A DNA stretch of 64,000 nucleotides from Rhizobium herbae. Its GTDB lineage: Bacteria; Pseudomonadota; Alphaproteobacteria; Rhizobiales; Rhizobiaceae. Below, in pieces: positions 25,823 to 37,379 of this stretch. Positions within the stretch are counted from its first letter, which is position 1. Every line of letters begins with the position of its first letter. Under the pieces are notes generated by a model. The model was not told where the DNA came from, ran no database searches, and saw nothing but the letters and a program-made list of their open reading frames with translations. Where the stretch lies: the NCBI RefSeq assembly GCF_017873135.1, contig NZ_JAGGJV010000005.1:1-64000 (forward strand), read 5' to 3'. The translations under genes and the position numbers were made by a program.

Positions 25823-25967
25823 GACGAACAGACCCTGTATCGAGCCTCAAGGTTCGACCGCGCCGAATTCGGCTGGGCATCAGTTCTGGGCATCAGGTCG
25901 CCAATGATGCCAAAACGATATCCGGCACGACTGGAAAATCAAGGAATTAAGGGCTTTTAGGGAGAAT

Positions 25968-26041
25968 TGGCTGGGGAACCTGGATTCGAACCAGGACTAA
26001 CGGAGTCAGAGTCCGTGGGTCTACCGTTAACCTATTCCCCA
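25968..26041 (-). tRNA. tRNA-Gln (anticodon CUG)
   Basis: A 74-nt cloverleaf read on the minus strand. The acceptor stem UGGGGAA pairs with UUCCCCA, the anticodon arm is ACGGA-CUCUGAC-UCCGU with CUG at positions 34-36, and the T arm contains GGTTCGAATCC. The CCA end is encoded (25968-25970). This reads glutamine codon CAG. Its 3' end faces the recombinase gene and is the probable integration site of the neighbouring island. Confidence 0.95.
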
Positions 26042-26286
26042 AAACTGCGTGGGCAATGCCCAGCCGGTGAGGCGGGCTTATAAACAAAAGATTGGCGGAT
26101 GCAATAGATTTTGCCAAAAAATCCGTCGCGTTCGGCAAAATCGCCCTCCGGTGCTGTCTGAGCGCGGGATTTGGTGCTGCCAGGCCGCTGTGCAAAAAGA
26201 ATTTGGCGAATTGGGGCGGCACTGGTAAAGTCGGCCCAACGAAAATCAAGAGAGCGCCTTGAGCGGCTATCGTTCCGCGCGGCGCA

Positions 26287-27891
26287 ATGGACAGACACGT
26301 GAGAGACCCCGACAGCGGCGAACAGCCGTCCGTTTCCGGGGCGTCGGCAGCAGACCGCAACGACGGGCAGTCACCGCCCCGTTCCGGCAAAGGCAAGCGC
26401 AGACGGGGTAAACCGTCGCGCCTCGCCTCTGCGAATGCCAGTTCCTCCGTTGATAACGGAGAAACACGGCGTCCCGAAGTGACAGATGCCACCGGAGAAC
26501 CGGTGCGCAAACGCAAGCGCAGGCGCCGTTCCAAATCCGGCCAGGCACAGCAACCGGTTGCTTCCGGCGCTGTGGCGGACGTTTCCGTTGTGAAACAGGC
26601 CGCTGTACCCGGCGGTGAAAATTCCAGCCAGAAACGCAGCAAGAAGCACCGGCAGCGCCGCAGCCTGCAAGGGCGTCCGCTGGCGACCAGCGACAAGCCG
26701 AGGCCCGTCGCCGATGCCGCCAGGCAGTCACAACCGCCTGTGGTTGCGGGCGTTGGGGTGGAGCCAAAACCGGCGCCGGGCCATGCCGGCCATGACCGGC
26801 GCGGCAATGGCCAGATGTTTTCGCATGGGTCTGATTCGGGCTCGCCGCTGTATGCGGCGCTGGATCTCGGCACCAACAACTGCCGCCTGCTGATCGCCCA
26901 GCCGACCCGTCCCGGCCAGTTCCGGGTCGTCGATGCGTTTTCGCGGATCGTCCGGCTCGGCGAAGGGCTCGGCGCGTCCGGCCGCCTGTCGCAGGATGCG
27001 ATGGACCGCTCGATCGAGGCGCTGAAGGTCTGCGCCGCCAAGCTGAAGAGCCGCGAGATCCGCAAGACCCGGCTGATCGCCACGGAGGCCGCCCGCGCCG
27101 CCGAAAATGGCGAGGCTTTCCTTGAGCGGGTGCTTGAGGAAACCGGGCTGGAACTCGAGATCATCAACCGCGAGACCGAGGCACGCCTTGCCGTCTCCGG
27201 CTGCTCGTCGCTGGTCGGGCGCGAGACGAAATCGGTGGTGCTGTTCGATATCGGCGGCGGCTCGTCGGAAATCGCCGTCATCAAGATCGGCGACAACCGC
27301 TCGAGCCGGCTTGCCAACCATATCACCCACTGGACATCGCTGCCGGTCGGCGTCGTGACGCTGTCGGAGCGCCATGGCGGTCAGGACGTCACGCCGCAGG
27401 GCTTCGAGGCGATGGTCCGGGAGGTCCAGGGCATGCTGGCCAATTTCGATTGCCCGGCCATCCACACGCTGGACAATCCCGGCGATGAGAACGGCTTCCA
27501 TCTGATCGGCACCTCCGGCACGGTGACGACGCTGGCCGGCGTGCATCTCGACCTGCCGCGCTATGACCGCCGCAAGGTCGACGGTCTCTGGCTGTCGGAC
27601 GACGAGGTTTCGGCGATGCAGGCGCGTCTTCTGTCGTGGGATTTCACCGCCCGTGCGGCCAATCCCTGCATCGGGCCGGACCGGGCCGATCTGGTTCTGG
27701 CCGGATGCGCCATTCTCGAAGCCATTCGCCGCCGCTGGCCGTCGGAGCGCATGCGCGTTGCCGATCGCGGTTTGCGCGAAGGGCTTCTCACCGACATGAT
27801 GGCCGATGACGGCGTCTGGCGGCGCGGTCGCGCCCGAAGGCACGCGCGTGTCCCGGCGCCGTATGGTTCCCACGAAGGAAACACGCAATGA
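26287..27891 (+). CDS. ppx: Exopolyphosphatase / pppGpp phosphohydrolase (Ppx/GppA family)
   Basis: A 534-residue protein. The first ~185 residues are a low-complexity basic extension rich in Arg, Lys, Ser and Pro (for example [13 protein letters not shown]). The catalytic part starts at about residue 187 with [14 protein letters not shown], the actin-like phosphate-1 motif, then [13 protein letters not shown] and [20 protein letters not shown]. It hydrolyses polyphosphate and/or pppGpp. It lacks the extra C-terminal HD domain of longer members. It overlaps rlmE by 4 bp (ATGA), so the two are translationally coupled, an arrangement common in rhizobia. The role of the basic extension is unknown; binding to nucleic acid or polyphosphate is a guess. 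Confidence 0.88.
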   Translation: MDRHVRDPDSGEQPSVSGASAADRNDGQSPPRSGKGKRRRGKPSRLASANASSSVDNGETRRPEVTDATGEPVRKRKRRRRSKSGQAQQPVASGAVADVSVVKQAAVPGGENSSQKRSKKHRQRRSLQGRPLATSDKPRPVADAARQSQPPVVAGVGVEPKPAPGHAGHDRRGNGQMFSHGSDSGSPLYAALDLGTNNCRLLIAQPTRPGQFRVVDAFSRIVRLGEGLGASGRLSQDAMDRSIEALKVCAAKLKSREIRKTRLIATEAARAAENGEAFLERVLEETGLELEIINRETEARLAVSGCSSLVGRETKSVVLFDIGGGSSEIAVIKIGDNRSSRLANHITHWTSLPVGVVTLSERHGGQDVTPQGFEAMVREVQGMLANFDCPAIHTLDNPGDENGFHLIGTSGTVTTLAGVHLDLPRYDRRKVDGLWLSDDEVSAMQARLLSWDFTARAANPCIGPDRADLVLAGCAILEAIRRRWPSERMRVADRGLREGLLTDMMADDGVWRRGRARRHARVPAPYGSHEGNTQ

Positions 27892-28667
27892 CCAAACCCC
27901 CGATCGGCGGAAACCGCACCGGGCGCAAGCTTGGCCAGAAGGTCAAGAAGGGCAAGCTCAAGGCGTCGTCGCGGCGCTGGATCGAGCGCCATATCAACGA
28001 TCCCTATGTGCAGCGCGCCCAGCTCGAAGGTTATCGCGCCCGCGCGGCGTTCAAGCTTCTGGAGATCGACGAGAAGCACAAGATCCTCACCGGTGCCCGG
28101 CGCATCATCGATCTGGGCGCTGCCCCCGGCAGCTGGTCGCAGATCGCCGCCAAGGTGACGAACTCCACCGATGCCGAGCCGAAGGTGGTCGCGATCGATT
28201 TTCTGGACCTCGATCCGCTGGCAGGCGTCCATATTCTGAAGCTTGACTTCCTTGATCCGACAGCACCCGAAAAGCTGATGACGGCACTGGGCGGCACGCC
28301 GGATCTGGTGCTCTCCGACATGGCGGCGCCGACGACGGGCCATCGCCAGACCGATCATATCCGCACTATGCATCTCTGCGAGGTCGCGGCCTATTTCGCC
28401 ATCGACGTTCTCGGCGAGGGTGGACATTTTCTGGCAAAGACCTTCCAGGGCGGTGCGGAACGTGAGCTTCTGACGCTGCTGAAGCAGAATTTCAAGCAGG
28501 TTATCCATGTGAAGCCGGCGGCCTCGCGAGCCGAATCGGTCGAGATGTTCCTGCTCGCCAAGGGCTTCAAGGGCCGCAAGCCGGGTGCGGCTTCGCTTTA
28601 TGACAGCGAGACCGAAATCGACGACAGGGATGTGCCGGACGAGCGGGAATCGGTCGAGGCCGGGTAA
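27888..28667 (+). CDS. rlmE: 23S rRNA (uridine(2552)-2'-O)-methyltransferase RlmE
   Basis: A 259-residue FtsJ/RrmJ-type methyltransferase that modifies U2552 in the A-loop of 23S rRNA using SAM. The SAM site is [15 protein letters not shown]. The KDKE catalytic set can be traced: Lys in [11 protein letters not shown], Asp in VLSDMAAP, Lys in FLAKTFQGG, Glu in [13 protein letters not shown] basic N-terminal region ([20 protein letters not shown]) and a short acidic tail are typical of alphaproteobacterial members. It starts inside the ppx stop. Confidence 0.95.
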   Translation: MTKPPIGGNRTGRKLGQKVKKGKLKASSRRWIERHINDPYVQRAQLEGYRARAAFKLLEIDEKHKILTGARRIIDLGAAPGSWSQIAAKVTNSTDAEPKVVAIDFLDLDPLAGVHILKLDFLDPTAPEKLMTALGGTPDLVLSDMAAPTTGHRQTDHIRTMHLCEVAAYFAIDVLGEGGHFLAKTFQGGAERELLTLLKQNFKQVIHVKPAASRAESVEMFLLAKGFKGRKPGAASLYDSETEIDDRDVPDERESVEAG

Positions 28668-28670
28668 GCG

Positions 28671-29054
28671 ATGCTGCTCTACGTGACCATCGGCAGCAAC
28701 GACCTCAGCCGGGCGCAGGTTTTCTATGACGCGGCGCTGGCTCCACTCGGCCTCAAGCGCCGCAAGCAGGATGATGTCGAGATTGGTTACGGGGCCGAAA
28801 GCGACAGCCGCTGCCGGTTGTGGGTGGTCACGCCATATGACCGGAATGCCGCCACGATCGGCAACGGTTCGATGGTCGCGATCGAAGCTGAAAGCCGGGC
28901 TGCTGTCGATGCCTTCTATCGCGCTTCGCTTGCCCATGGCGGCACCGACGAGGGCGCCCCCGGCCTCCGGCCGTTCCATCCGCATTTCTACGCCGCCTAT
29001 GTTCGCGATCCCGATGGCAACAAGCTTTCGGCGGTCTGCGAGCGGCCGGAATAA
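28671..29054 (+). CDS. VOC (glyoxalase/bleomycin-resistance fold) protein
   Basis: A 127-residue small protein of the vicinal oxygen chelate superfamily: VTIGSNDLSRAQVFYDAALA at the start and AAYVRDPDGNKLSAVC at the end, the latter being the usual final strand with its metal-site region. The substrate is not readable. It begins 3 bp after the rlmE stop, so it is probably the last gene of ppx-rlmE-VOC. Confidence 0.85.
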   Translation: MLLYVTIGSNDLSRAQVFYDAALAPLGLKRRKQDDVEIGYGAESDSRCRLWVVTPYDRNAATIGNGSMVAIEAESRAAVDAFYRASLAHGGTDEGAPGLRPFHPHFYAAYVRDPDGNKLSAVCERPE

Positions 29055-29066
29055 AGCGTCTGCACG

Positions 29067-30479
29067 CTATTTGACGGCGATGGTCTCCGCTTCCGGATCT
29101 GTCCGCATCTTATGACCGGATACGGATGAGCCGGCGGTTTTCGACATGCCGATCAGCGGAATGACGGCTGTAAGCGTGATGGCCGAGATGATCATGAAGG
29201 CGGTCTGGAAGTCGCCGAGTTCCAGTTTCGATCCCGTCAGCGTTGTCTCGATTTCGAGGATGCCACCGGCAACGGCGACGCCGAGGGCCAGGCTCATCTG
29301 TTGCAGCACGGCGCTCATCGAGGTCGCCTTGCTGGCATCCGAATCCGGCAGGTCGGCGAAGGCCAGCGCATTGACGCTGGTGAAGAAGAACGACCGGGCA
29401 AAGCCTGCAAGCAGCAGGATGAACATCATGACGAGATAGGGTGTCGCCGGGGTGAACAGGCCGTTGACAAAGGTCAGCACGGTTCCAGCGATGCAGGCAA
29501 AGATCAGTGTCGTGCGGAAGCCGGCGAAGATCAGCACGCGCTTGGCGAAGAACTTGGTCGTCAGCGCGCCGACGGCGCCGACGAAGGTGATCATGCCGGA
29601 TTGAAACGGCGTCAGGCCGAAGCCGACCTGCAGCATCAGCGGCATCAGGAAAGGCACGGCGCCGATCGAGATGCGGAACAGCGTGCCACCGATCGCCGCG
29701 GCCCTGAAGGCGCTGTCCTTGAACAGGTTGAGATCGAGCAAAGGTGCTGGATGGCGCCGCGCGTGGCGGACATAGAGAAAGCCGCAGGTGATGCCGATGA
29801 CGACGGCGGCGGCGCCGATCTGCGGCGGCAGCGCCGGCAGGCTCATCACCGACAGACCGAACATCGTGCCCGACGCGGCGATGGCACTGAGGAAGAAGCC
29901 CTTGATGTCGATTGGTGGCGGTGCTTCGCTCTTGATCTCCGGCAGGTAGATGCCCGACAGGATATAGCCGAGAATGCCGACCGGTACGTTGATCAGGAAG
30001 ATCCAGTGCCAGGAGAAATAGGTGGTGATGAAGCCGCCGAGCGGTGGACCTGCGAGCGGCCCGATCAGCGCCGGGATGGTCAAGAGCGCCATGGCGCCGA
30101 CCAGTTCGCTGCGCTGGGTGGAGCGCACCAGCACGAGACGGGCCACCGGCGTCATCATCGCCCCGCCCATGCCCTGCAGGAAGCGCGAGACGACGAAGGC
30201 GAGCACGCTGTCGGCGACCGCGCAGAGGATCGAGCCGAAGACGAAGACGAGAATGGCGGCGCGAAAGATCCGCTTGGCGCCGAAGCGGTCGGCCATCCAG
30301 CCGCTCAGCGGAATGAAGATCGCCAGCGACACCATGTAGGAGGTCAGCGCCAGTTTCAGCGTGATCGGCCCGACGCCGAGATCATGGGCGATCGCCGGCA
30401 GCGAGGTCGCAATGACGGTGGAGTCCATCTGCTCCATCAACAGAGCGACGGCGAGGATCATCGGGACGATGCGATTCAT
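29067..30479 (-). CDS. MFS drug-efflux transporter (DHA2/EmrB-QacA type)
   Basis: A 470-residue inner-membrane protein with many hydrophobic segments. It starts MNRIVPMILAVALLMEQMDSTVIATSLPAIAH, whose LMEQMDSTVIATSLP region is the TM1 motif of this family. GWMADRFGAKRIFRAAI is the MFS loop 2-3 motif, and FLQGMGGAMMTPV and GPPLGGFI are DHA2-type signatures. It probably exports hydrophobic or toxic compounds by proton antiport. The ATG at 30479 is chosen; the frame extends to a TTG at 30536 with no ribosome site. It is convergent with the VOC gene. Confidence 0.88.
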   Translation of the reverse strand: MNRIVPMILAVALLMEQMDSTVIATSLPAIAHDLGVGPITLKLALTSYMVSLAIFIPLSGWMADRFGAKRIFRAAILVFVFGSILCAVADSVLAFVVSRFLQGMGGAMMTPVARLVLVRSTQRSELVGAMALLTIPALIGPLAGPPLGGFITTYFSWHWIFLINVPVGILGYILSGIYLPEIKSEAPPPIDIKGFFLSAIAASGTMFGLSVMSLPALPPQIGAAAVVIGITCGFLYVRHARRHPAPLLDLNLFKDSAFRAAAIGGTLFRISIGAVPFLMPLMLQVGFGLTPFQSGMITFVGAVGALTTKFFAKRVLIFAGFRTTLIFACIAGTVLTFVNGLFTPATPYLVMMFILLLAGFARSFFFTSVNALAFADLPDSDASKATSMSAVLQQMSLALGVAVAGGILEIETTLTGSKLELGDFQTAFMIISAITLTAVIPLIGMSKTAGSSVSGHKMRTDPEAETIAVK

Positions 30480-30671
30480 GCGGGCAGGCCTTGCACGGTA
30501 TGGCGGAGCGAAGGGAACATAGGACTTTTGAGGCAAAAGTCGTCATACCCTGTTCAACTTGCGATCACATCCCTGTGAGTCCTGCGGGCATCTCCTGTCA
30601 AGACCCTAGATGTTGCCTTGCCGGAGGATTGCAGCCGCATTCCAATGCCGGGGAACACATGGGAGATCAGC

Positions 30672-31664
30672 ATGACGACATCTTTTCACATCAGCCGCCG
30701 TGCCTTATTCGGAACCGCAGCGGCCGGCGCCCTGGCGACGCCGTTCCTGATGAACAGGGCTGCCTTTGCGCAGAGCGAACCGAAAGCGGACACGATGGCA
30801 TCACCGGCAGGCAGGACCAACAGTTTCAAGATCGGTACTTTCGGCGTCACCGTCATCAGCGACGGCATCCGCATCGGCGAAAAGCCCGAGGAAACCTTTG
30901 GGACCAACCAGACGCCGGAGGCGGTGGGCGATCTGCTGAAAGCCAATTTCCTGCCCACCGACAAATTCGTCAACGGCTTCTCGCCAACGCTGATCGATAC
31001 CGGGGCCGAGGTGATCCTGTTCGACACCGGCATGGGCGAGGGCGGACGTCAGGCCGGCGCCGGTCACCTGCTGGAGGGGATTGCGGCCGCCGGCTATATG
31101 CCCGATCAGGTCACGATCGTGGTTCTCACCCATATGCACGGCGATCATATCGGTGGGCTGATGGAAGGCGGCGCGCCTGCCTTCAAGAATGCCCGCTACG
31201 TGGCCGGCCAGGCCGAGTTCGATTTCTGGAAGGACGAGGCTCGTGTTGGAACACCGGCGGAGGGCGGACATAAGGGCGTGTTGAAAAATGTCGTGCCGCT
31301 GGCGGAAAAAATGACGTTCATCGGCGATGGAGCTGAGGTCGTGCCCGGTATTACAAGCATGGCGGCGTTCGGCCATTCGCCGGGGCACATGATCTTCAAG
31401 GTCGAGTCGGGCGGCAAAGGCCTCGTGCTCACTGCCGATACCGCCAACCATTTCGTCCTGTCGCTGCAACGGCCTGATTGGGAAGTGAAGTTCGACATGG
31501 ACAAGGCAAAGGCCGCCGCAGCCCGCAAAAAGGTCTTCGACATGGTGGCGACCGACCGGCTGCCCTTCGTCGGCTACCACATGCCGTTCCCGGCTGTCGG
31601 CTTCCTCGAGAAGCAGGATCAGGGGTATCGTTTCGTGCCGGAAACCTACCAGTTCGAGATCTGA
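30672..31664 (+). CDS. Tat-exported MBL-fold metallo-hydrolase
   Basis: A 330-residue protein. The N-terminus carries a twin-arginine signal (ISRRALFGTAAAGALATPF, cleavage near AFAQ). The metal site is THMHGDHIGG, with further ligands in FGHSPGH and ADTANH. It should act in the periplasm as a hydrolase; similar proteins include lactonase-like and arylsulfatase-like enzymes, and the substrate cannot be told here. The ATG at 30672 follows GGGAGAT. A terminator follows at 31691. It stands alone, divergent from the MFS gene. Confidence 0.88.
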   Translation: MTTSFHISRRALFGTAAAGALATPFLMNRAAFAQSEPKADTMASPAGRTNSFKIGTFGVTVISDGIRIGEKPEETFGTNQTPEAVGDLLKANFLPTDKFVNGFSPTLIDTGAEVILFDTGMGEGGRQAGAGHLLEGIAAAGYMPDQVTIVVLTHMHGDHIGGLMEGGAPAFKNARYVAGQAEFDFWKDEARVGTPAEGGHKGVLKNVVPLAEKMTFIGDGAEVVPGITSMAAFGHSPGHMIFKVESGGKGLVLTADTANHFVLSLQRPDWEVKFDMDKAKAAAARKKVFDMVATDRLPFVGYHMPFPAVGFLEKQDQGYRFVPETYQFEI

Positions 31665-31674
31665 TACCGCATAG

Positions 31675-33339
<1,665 letters not shown>

Positions 33340-33381
33340 GGCATATTTCGCCACCCTGCGCGGCGATGGGCTATGTGGTTG

Positions 33382-33419
33382 AAAAAGGCGGCGGAGATAT
33401 CTTCGCCGCCTTTTCTTTG
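33382..33419. terminator. Bidirectional intrinsic terminator
   Basis: AAAAAGGCGGCG...CGCCGCCTTTTCTTT lies between the convergent guaB and LtrA genes, with A-run and T-run on opposite sides. Confidence 0.85.
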
Positions 33420-33428
33420 TCTCCGCGC

Positions 33429-34688
33429 TCAGGATTCCAGGGCGCGGGCCAGTGCCCTGTTGCCGTAGTGATGTCCCTTGACCTCATAGCCGATGACCGG
33501 GACCAGTGGAGCCAGCATCAGCACGGCGAGGCATGCGGTCATGCCGACGCCCGCGGCCGCGGCAAGGACCGGAAGCGCCAGGAGAATCGCAGAACCGGCC
33601 TGAAGCCAGAGATAGAAGGCTTCCATCCTCTGCAGCAGATAGACGTAGTGGGCGAAGATCAGGAGGATATAGGCGCCGACGGGAACGGCGACGGTGAGTA
33701 CCGTTGCCGTGGCACTGATATGGGCCTTGTGCTCGATATAATAGGCAGCCACATGCAGGCCCGCTCCGGTCGCAGCGATTGCCGCGAAAATCAGCATATG
33801 GCCGTAACCCCAGAGGAAGGAGCGGTTGCGGAAGCGATGCAGGATCTGGCCGGACGGCAGCAGGAAATACAGCCACCACATGCCGAAAGTCAGCCCGGTG
33901 CCGGCAATGCAGACGAGGATGGCGTCGAGGTTCCATCCCTGTTCGCCGGTGATCGCCGAGATCGACGCGACCGTGCCGACGACGCCTTCGCCGAGGGTGA
34001 TGATCGCCAGAAGGCCGTAGCGTTCGGCGATATGGTGCGCGTGCCAGGGTGTACCGCCGTTCCTGCGTTCGGCGACGACCGGGCCAAGCATTTCGACCAA
34101 CGTCAAGGTGACGACGCAAAGGAAGGTCGGCAGCAGCGGCATGTCGATGAAGATCAATACGACCCAGCCGATCTGGGCGATGGAGATTGCAATGGCATAG
34201 GTGAGGCAGGCAGCGCGCCGCTCAGGGTTCTGCCGCGCCGCACGCAGCCACTGGAAGGTCATCGCCACCCGCATGACGACATAGCCAAGCACCATGATGC
34301 CGTTGTTGACATGCTCGCCCTTGTCGATGGACTCAAACATCTGCGGCAGACCGAGCGCAAGGATGAGCACGCCCACCATTTGGACCATCGTGGTCATCCG
34401 GTAGACCCAGTCGTCGGTGTCGAAAGCCGAGGCGAACCAGGAAAAATTCACCCAGGCCCAGCAGACTGCGAACATCGCAAAGCCGAAGCCCATGAGTCCG
34501 GCGGCGTAGTGGCCTTCGGCAAGCAGATGGGCGAGTTGCGATGCGGCGAGGCCAAAGGCGATGACGAAGGTGAGGTCGAACAATAGCTCGAGCGGTGTGG
34601 CGACCCGGTGGTGTTCGTGCGGGTCACGTCCGCGCATCGATGAGAGATGATGGGTGGGCAGCCGGCTGGCGGGAGTTTGTTCGGGCAT
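33429..34688 (-). CDS. LtrA-like low-temperature requirement membrane protein
   Basis: A 419-residue polytopic inner-membrane protein of the LtrA family. The signature region near the start is ATPLELLFDLTFVIAFGLAA, with conserved Glu-Leu-Leu-Phe-Asp. ERYGLLAIITLGEGVVGTVA in the middle is also typical. About ten or more hydrophobic segments follow. Molecular function is not established for the family; the name comes from a Listeria low-temperature mutant. An ATG at 34697 is in frame three codons upstream, but AGGAA spacing favours 34688. Confidence 0.85.
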   Translation of the reverse strand: MPEQTPASRLPTHHLSSMRGRDPHEHHRVATPLELLFDLTFVIAFGLAASQLAHLLAEGHYAAGLMGFGFAMFAVCWAWVNFSWFASAFDTDDWVYRMTTMVQMVGVLILALGLPQMFESIDKGEHVNNGIMVLGYVVMRVAMTFQWLRAARQNPERRAACLTYAIAISIAQIGWVVLIFIDMPLLPTFLCVVTLTLVEMLGPVVAERRNGGTPWHAHHIAERYGLLAIITLGEGVVGTVASISAITGEQGWNLDAILVCIAGTGLTFGMWWLYFLLPSGQILHRFRNRSFLWGYGHMLIFAAIAATGAGLHVAAYYIEHKAHISATATVLTVAVPVGAYILLIFAHYVYLLQRMEAFYLWLQAGSAILLALPVLAAAAGVGMTACLAVLMLAPLVPVIGYEVKGHHYGNRALARALES

Positions 34689-34845
34689 ATGCTTCATTTC
34701 CTGCGGGATGTGCTGTCATCGACCATCCATCATTCATAAAACAGGTGTCAAGCATGAGCCGCTCGCCTATCGCTGCGCCGACCCGGTTCTGGATTTTCCG
34801 CTCTTTCGCTATACATCACGGATGATTCTATTCCGCGGAGTGATC

Positions 34846-35265
34846 ATGCCCACATCGACTGCAATCTTCTGGCCTGTCATCGCACAGGTCGCACTGATCC
34901 ACGCCGTCTATATCCTGATGCTGAAGCGCCGCTCTCGCGCCGTGCGTACCGGTCTTGCAAAATTGCAGGACTACTGGATTCCGGCCATCGAACCGGAGCC
35001 CAGCGCGACTGTTGCGCGCAGCCTGATCAACCAGTTCGAACTGCCTGTCCTTTTCTTTCTCGTCTGCACCCTGCTTTATTTGACCGCCGGGGTGAACCAT
35101 GCCGTGCTTGCCATCGCCTGGCTCTTTGTCCTGAGCCGCTTCGCACATGCCTATGTGCATGTCACCTCGAACCGGCTGAAATTCCGTCAGCGTCTGTTCG
35201 TCGCCGGATTCGTCTTGAATGTCGTGTTGTGGGTGCTGTTCGCGGTCCACATCGCCGGCGTTTGA
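34846..35265 (+). CDS. MAPEG family membrane protein
   Basis: A 139-residue protein with four hydrophobic segments and the MAPEG pattern: FELPVLFFLVCTLLYL in the middle and LSRFAHAYVHVTSNRLKFRQ, where the Arg-x-x-His and Asn-x-x-x-x-Arg region is the conserved part. Relatives of glutathione-S-transferase-like membrane enzymes; the bacterial role is usually unknown. GGAG precedes the ATG at 34846; an in-frame ATG at 34822 is the alternative. It is divergent from the LtrA gene. Confidence 0.82.
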   Translation: MPTSTAIFWPVIAQVALIHAVYILMLKRRSRAVRTGLAKLQDYWIPAIEPEPSATVARSLINQFELPVLFFLVCTLLYLTAGVNHAVLAIAWLFVLSRFAHAYVHVTSNRLKFRQRLFVAGFVLNVVLWVLFAVHIAGV

Positions 35266-35499
35266 CAACCGCACGCTGTCACATTCTGTTGCATTGCGCG
35301 GTGCAGAAGGCTGAACTATCATCCAGCCTTCAAAAAGAAAAATAACACGCAAGCTAAGAGAATAAGCCTTTGAATCTGATGAAGTATATTCCTCATTGAG
35401 GCCTTTCCGCATTACCAAAACTTAATCTGCGCGTGTGGAACATGACAGCCTTCTTTGTGTTATTTGTTCGCAGTCGCAGCATTTCAAGGAAAGCATCCC

Positions 35500-36630
35500 G
35501 TGAGCACAATACCGACAGAGAAAACCGTGCTGGTCTTTCAGGGCGGCGGTGCTCTTGGTGCCTATCAGGCCGGCGCCTACGAAGCCCTGCACGAGGCTGG
35601 CATAAGACCCGACTGGCTCGCCGGCATCTCCATCGGCTCGATCAATTCCGCGATCATCGCCGGTAGCCCGGTGGACGCCCGTGTCGACAATCTGCGAACC
35701 TTTTGGCACCGCGTTTCCTCCGGCCTTCCCGGACACTTTCTCGGCAATGGCGATGTGATGCGGAAGTGGTTCAATGAATCCGCCGCCGTTCTTGGCTCGC
35801 TGACCGGCGTTCCCGGCTTCTTCACACCGCGGGCCTTCGCGCCCTGGAATATTCCGGGTGACCCGATGGCTGCGATCAGCCTTTACGACACTGCTCCTTT
35901 GCAGGAGACGCTCGCGGGCCTCATCGATTTCGATCTGATCAACTCCGGTGTCACCCGCCTCAGCCTCGGGGCTGTCGACGTGGTGAGCGGCAACTTCAAT
36001 TATTTCGACAACCGGCATTGCGATTTCTCGGCCAAGCATGTGGCCGCCTCCGGCGCCCTGCCGCCGGGCTTCGCGCCGATCGAAATTGATGGCCGCTATT
36101 ATTGGGACGGCGGCATCGTTTCCAATACGCCGCTGCAGCGGATTCTCGGCGGCGAGGAGCTGGAAAGCGATCTGTGTATCTTCCAGGTCGATCTGTTCAG
36201 CGCCAAGGGGCCGTTGCCCAAGGATCTCTTCGATGTCGAGGCTCGCGAAAAGGAAATCCGCTTTTCCAGCCGCACGCGTCTGAACACCGACCAGTTCCGC
36301 AAGCTTCAGACCATTCGCATGGCCGCCAAACGGCTGATGGAAAAGCTGCCGGACGAACTGAAGGGCGATCCCGATGCGCGGCTGCTCGAAAAGATCGGCA
36401 ATGATTCCGCCGTCACGATGGTGCATCTGATCTATCGTCATGCAGCCTATGAAAGCGGGTCGAAGGACTACGAGTTCTCTCGGCTGTCCGTTGAAGAACA
36501 CTGGAAGGCCGGGCACGACGATGTGGTCAGGACACTCAATCATCCGGATTGGCAGGGCCGCACCCGTCCGACCAATGGAATTCGTGTCTTCGACCTTTGT
36601 GAAAAACATGTTGGCGAGAAAAAATCATGA
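35500..36630 (+). CDS. Patatin-like phospholipase
   Basis: A 376-residue patatin-domain lipid acyl hydrolase. The oxyanion motif is [18 protein letters not shown], the nucleophile Ser lies in GISIGS, and the partner Asp in [10 protein letters not shown], so the Ser-Asp dyad is complete. The C-terminal region matches the DUF3734-like extension of such proteins ([20 protein letters not shown]). I chose the GTG at 35500 preceded by AAGGA; a TTG at 35455 is less likely. Its stop overlaps the adc start (ATGA), so it heads a three-gene operon patatin-adc-bdh. In that context a role in mobilising PHB or lipid is plausible but not shown. Confidence 0.88.
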   Translation: MSTIPTEKTVLVFQGGGALGAYQAGAYEALHEAGIRPDWLAGISIGSINSAIIAGSPVDARVDNLRTFWHRVSSGLPGHFLGNGDVMRKWFNESAAVLGSLTGVPGFFTPRAFAPWNIPGDPMAAISLYDTAPLQETLAGLIDFDLINSGVTRLSLGAVDVVSGNFNYFDNRHCDFSAKHVAASGALPPGFAPIEIDGRYYWDGGIVSNTPLQRILGGEELESDLCIFQVDLFSAKGPLPKDLFDVEAREKEIRFSSRTRLNTDQFRKLQTIRMAAKRLMEKLPDELKGDPDARLLEKIGNDSAVTMVHLIYRHAAYESGSKDYEFSRLSVEEHWKAGHDDVVRTLNHPDWQGRTRPTNGIRVFDLCEKHVGEKKS

Positions 36631-37367
36631 AAATCGATGATGTCGTTCGCAATGCCTTCGCCATGCCGCTGACCAGCCCATCCTATCCGCCGGGGCCGTA
36701 TCGGTTCGTCAACCGCGAATATATGATCATCACCTACCGCACCGATCCGGAAGCGCTCCGCCGCGTGGTGCCGGAGCCGCTCCAGTTCGATGAACCGCTG
36801 GTCAAATACGAGTTCATCCGCATGCCGGATTCGACCGGTTTCGGCGACTATACCGAGTCCGGTCAGGTCATTCCGGTCACCTATGAGGGTGTGCATGGCG
36901 GCTACGTACATTCCATGTATCTCAACGACGACGCGCCGATCGCCGGCGGCCGCGAGATCTGGGGCTTTCCGAAGAAGCTCGCCGAGCCGTCATTGCATGC
37001 GGTCAAGGATGCACTGGTCGGCACGCTCGACTATGGCGGCCAGCGGGTGGCCACGGCGACGATGGGTTTCAAGCACCGCGCGCTCGACACGGCGAAAATT
37101 CTCGAAAGCCTGAAGCAGCCGAATTTCATGCTGAAGATCATTCCGCATGTCGATTGCACGCCGCGCATCTGCGAGCTGGTGCGCTACTATCTGGAAGACC
37201 TGACCGTGAAAGGCGCCTGGGAAGGGCCGGGTGCGCTGGCGCTGTTTCCGCATGCGCTGGCGCCGGTCGCCGACCTGCCGGTACTCGAAGTCAAGTCCGC
37301 CGTCCATATCCTCTCCGACCTGACGCTGGGCCTCGGCGAAGTGGTCCATGATTATCTTGCAAAATAG
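36627..37367 (+). CDS. adc: Acetoacetate decarboxylase
   Basis: A 246-residue enzyme that converts acetoacetate to acetone and CO2. The catalytic lysine pair is seen in [15 protein letters not shown], where the first Lys forms the Schiff base. Other conserved parts are [19 protein letters not shown] and [15 protein letters not shown]. Full length for the family. It starts within the patatin stop and is followed 12 bp later by the hydroxybutyrate dehydrogenase gene, so the two enzymes handle the same metabolite, acetoacetate. Confidence 0.93.
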   Translation: MKIDDVVRNAFAMPLTSPSYPPGPYRFVNREYMIITYRTDPEALRRVVPEPLQFDEPLVKYEFIRMPDSTGFGDYTESGQVIPVTYEGVHGGYVHSMYLNDDAPIAGGREIWGFPKKLAEPSLHAVKDALVGTLDYGGQRVATATMGFKHRALDTAKILESLKQPNFMLKIIPHVDCTPRICELVRYYLEDLTVKGAWEGPGALALFPHALAPVADLPVLEVKSAVHILSDLTLGLGEVVHDYLAK

Positions 37368-37379
37368 GGAGTTAAAACC

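Larger units (their letters stand above)
8167..25967. mobile_element. Putative genomic island next to tRNA-Gln
   Basis: The right end lies at the 3' end of tRNA-Gln(CUG), with a tyrosine recombinase gene 145 bp away, a classical integration arrangement. The left limit is taken from the point where aapQ is cut. Inside are mostly unknown, truncated or broken genes, two recombinases and a RiPP operon with lower GC than its surroundings by eye. I did not find a second copy of the tRNA 3' end within the window, so the left boundary is inferred; the island may be composite or extend further left. Confidence 0.45.

Noticed and set aside
29301..30578. 425-codon plus-strand frame opposite the MFS gene
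   Set aside because: Composition is Gln/Glu/Asp/Arg-rich repeats typical of antisense to membrane proteins; the MFS protein is clear.
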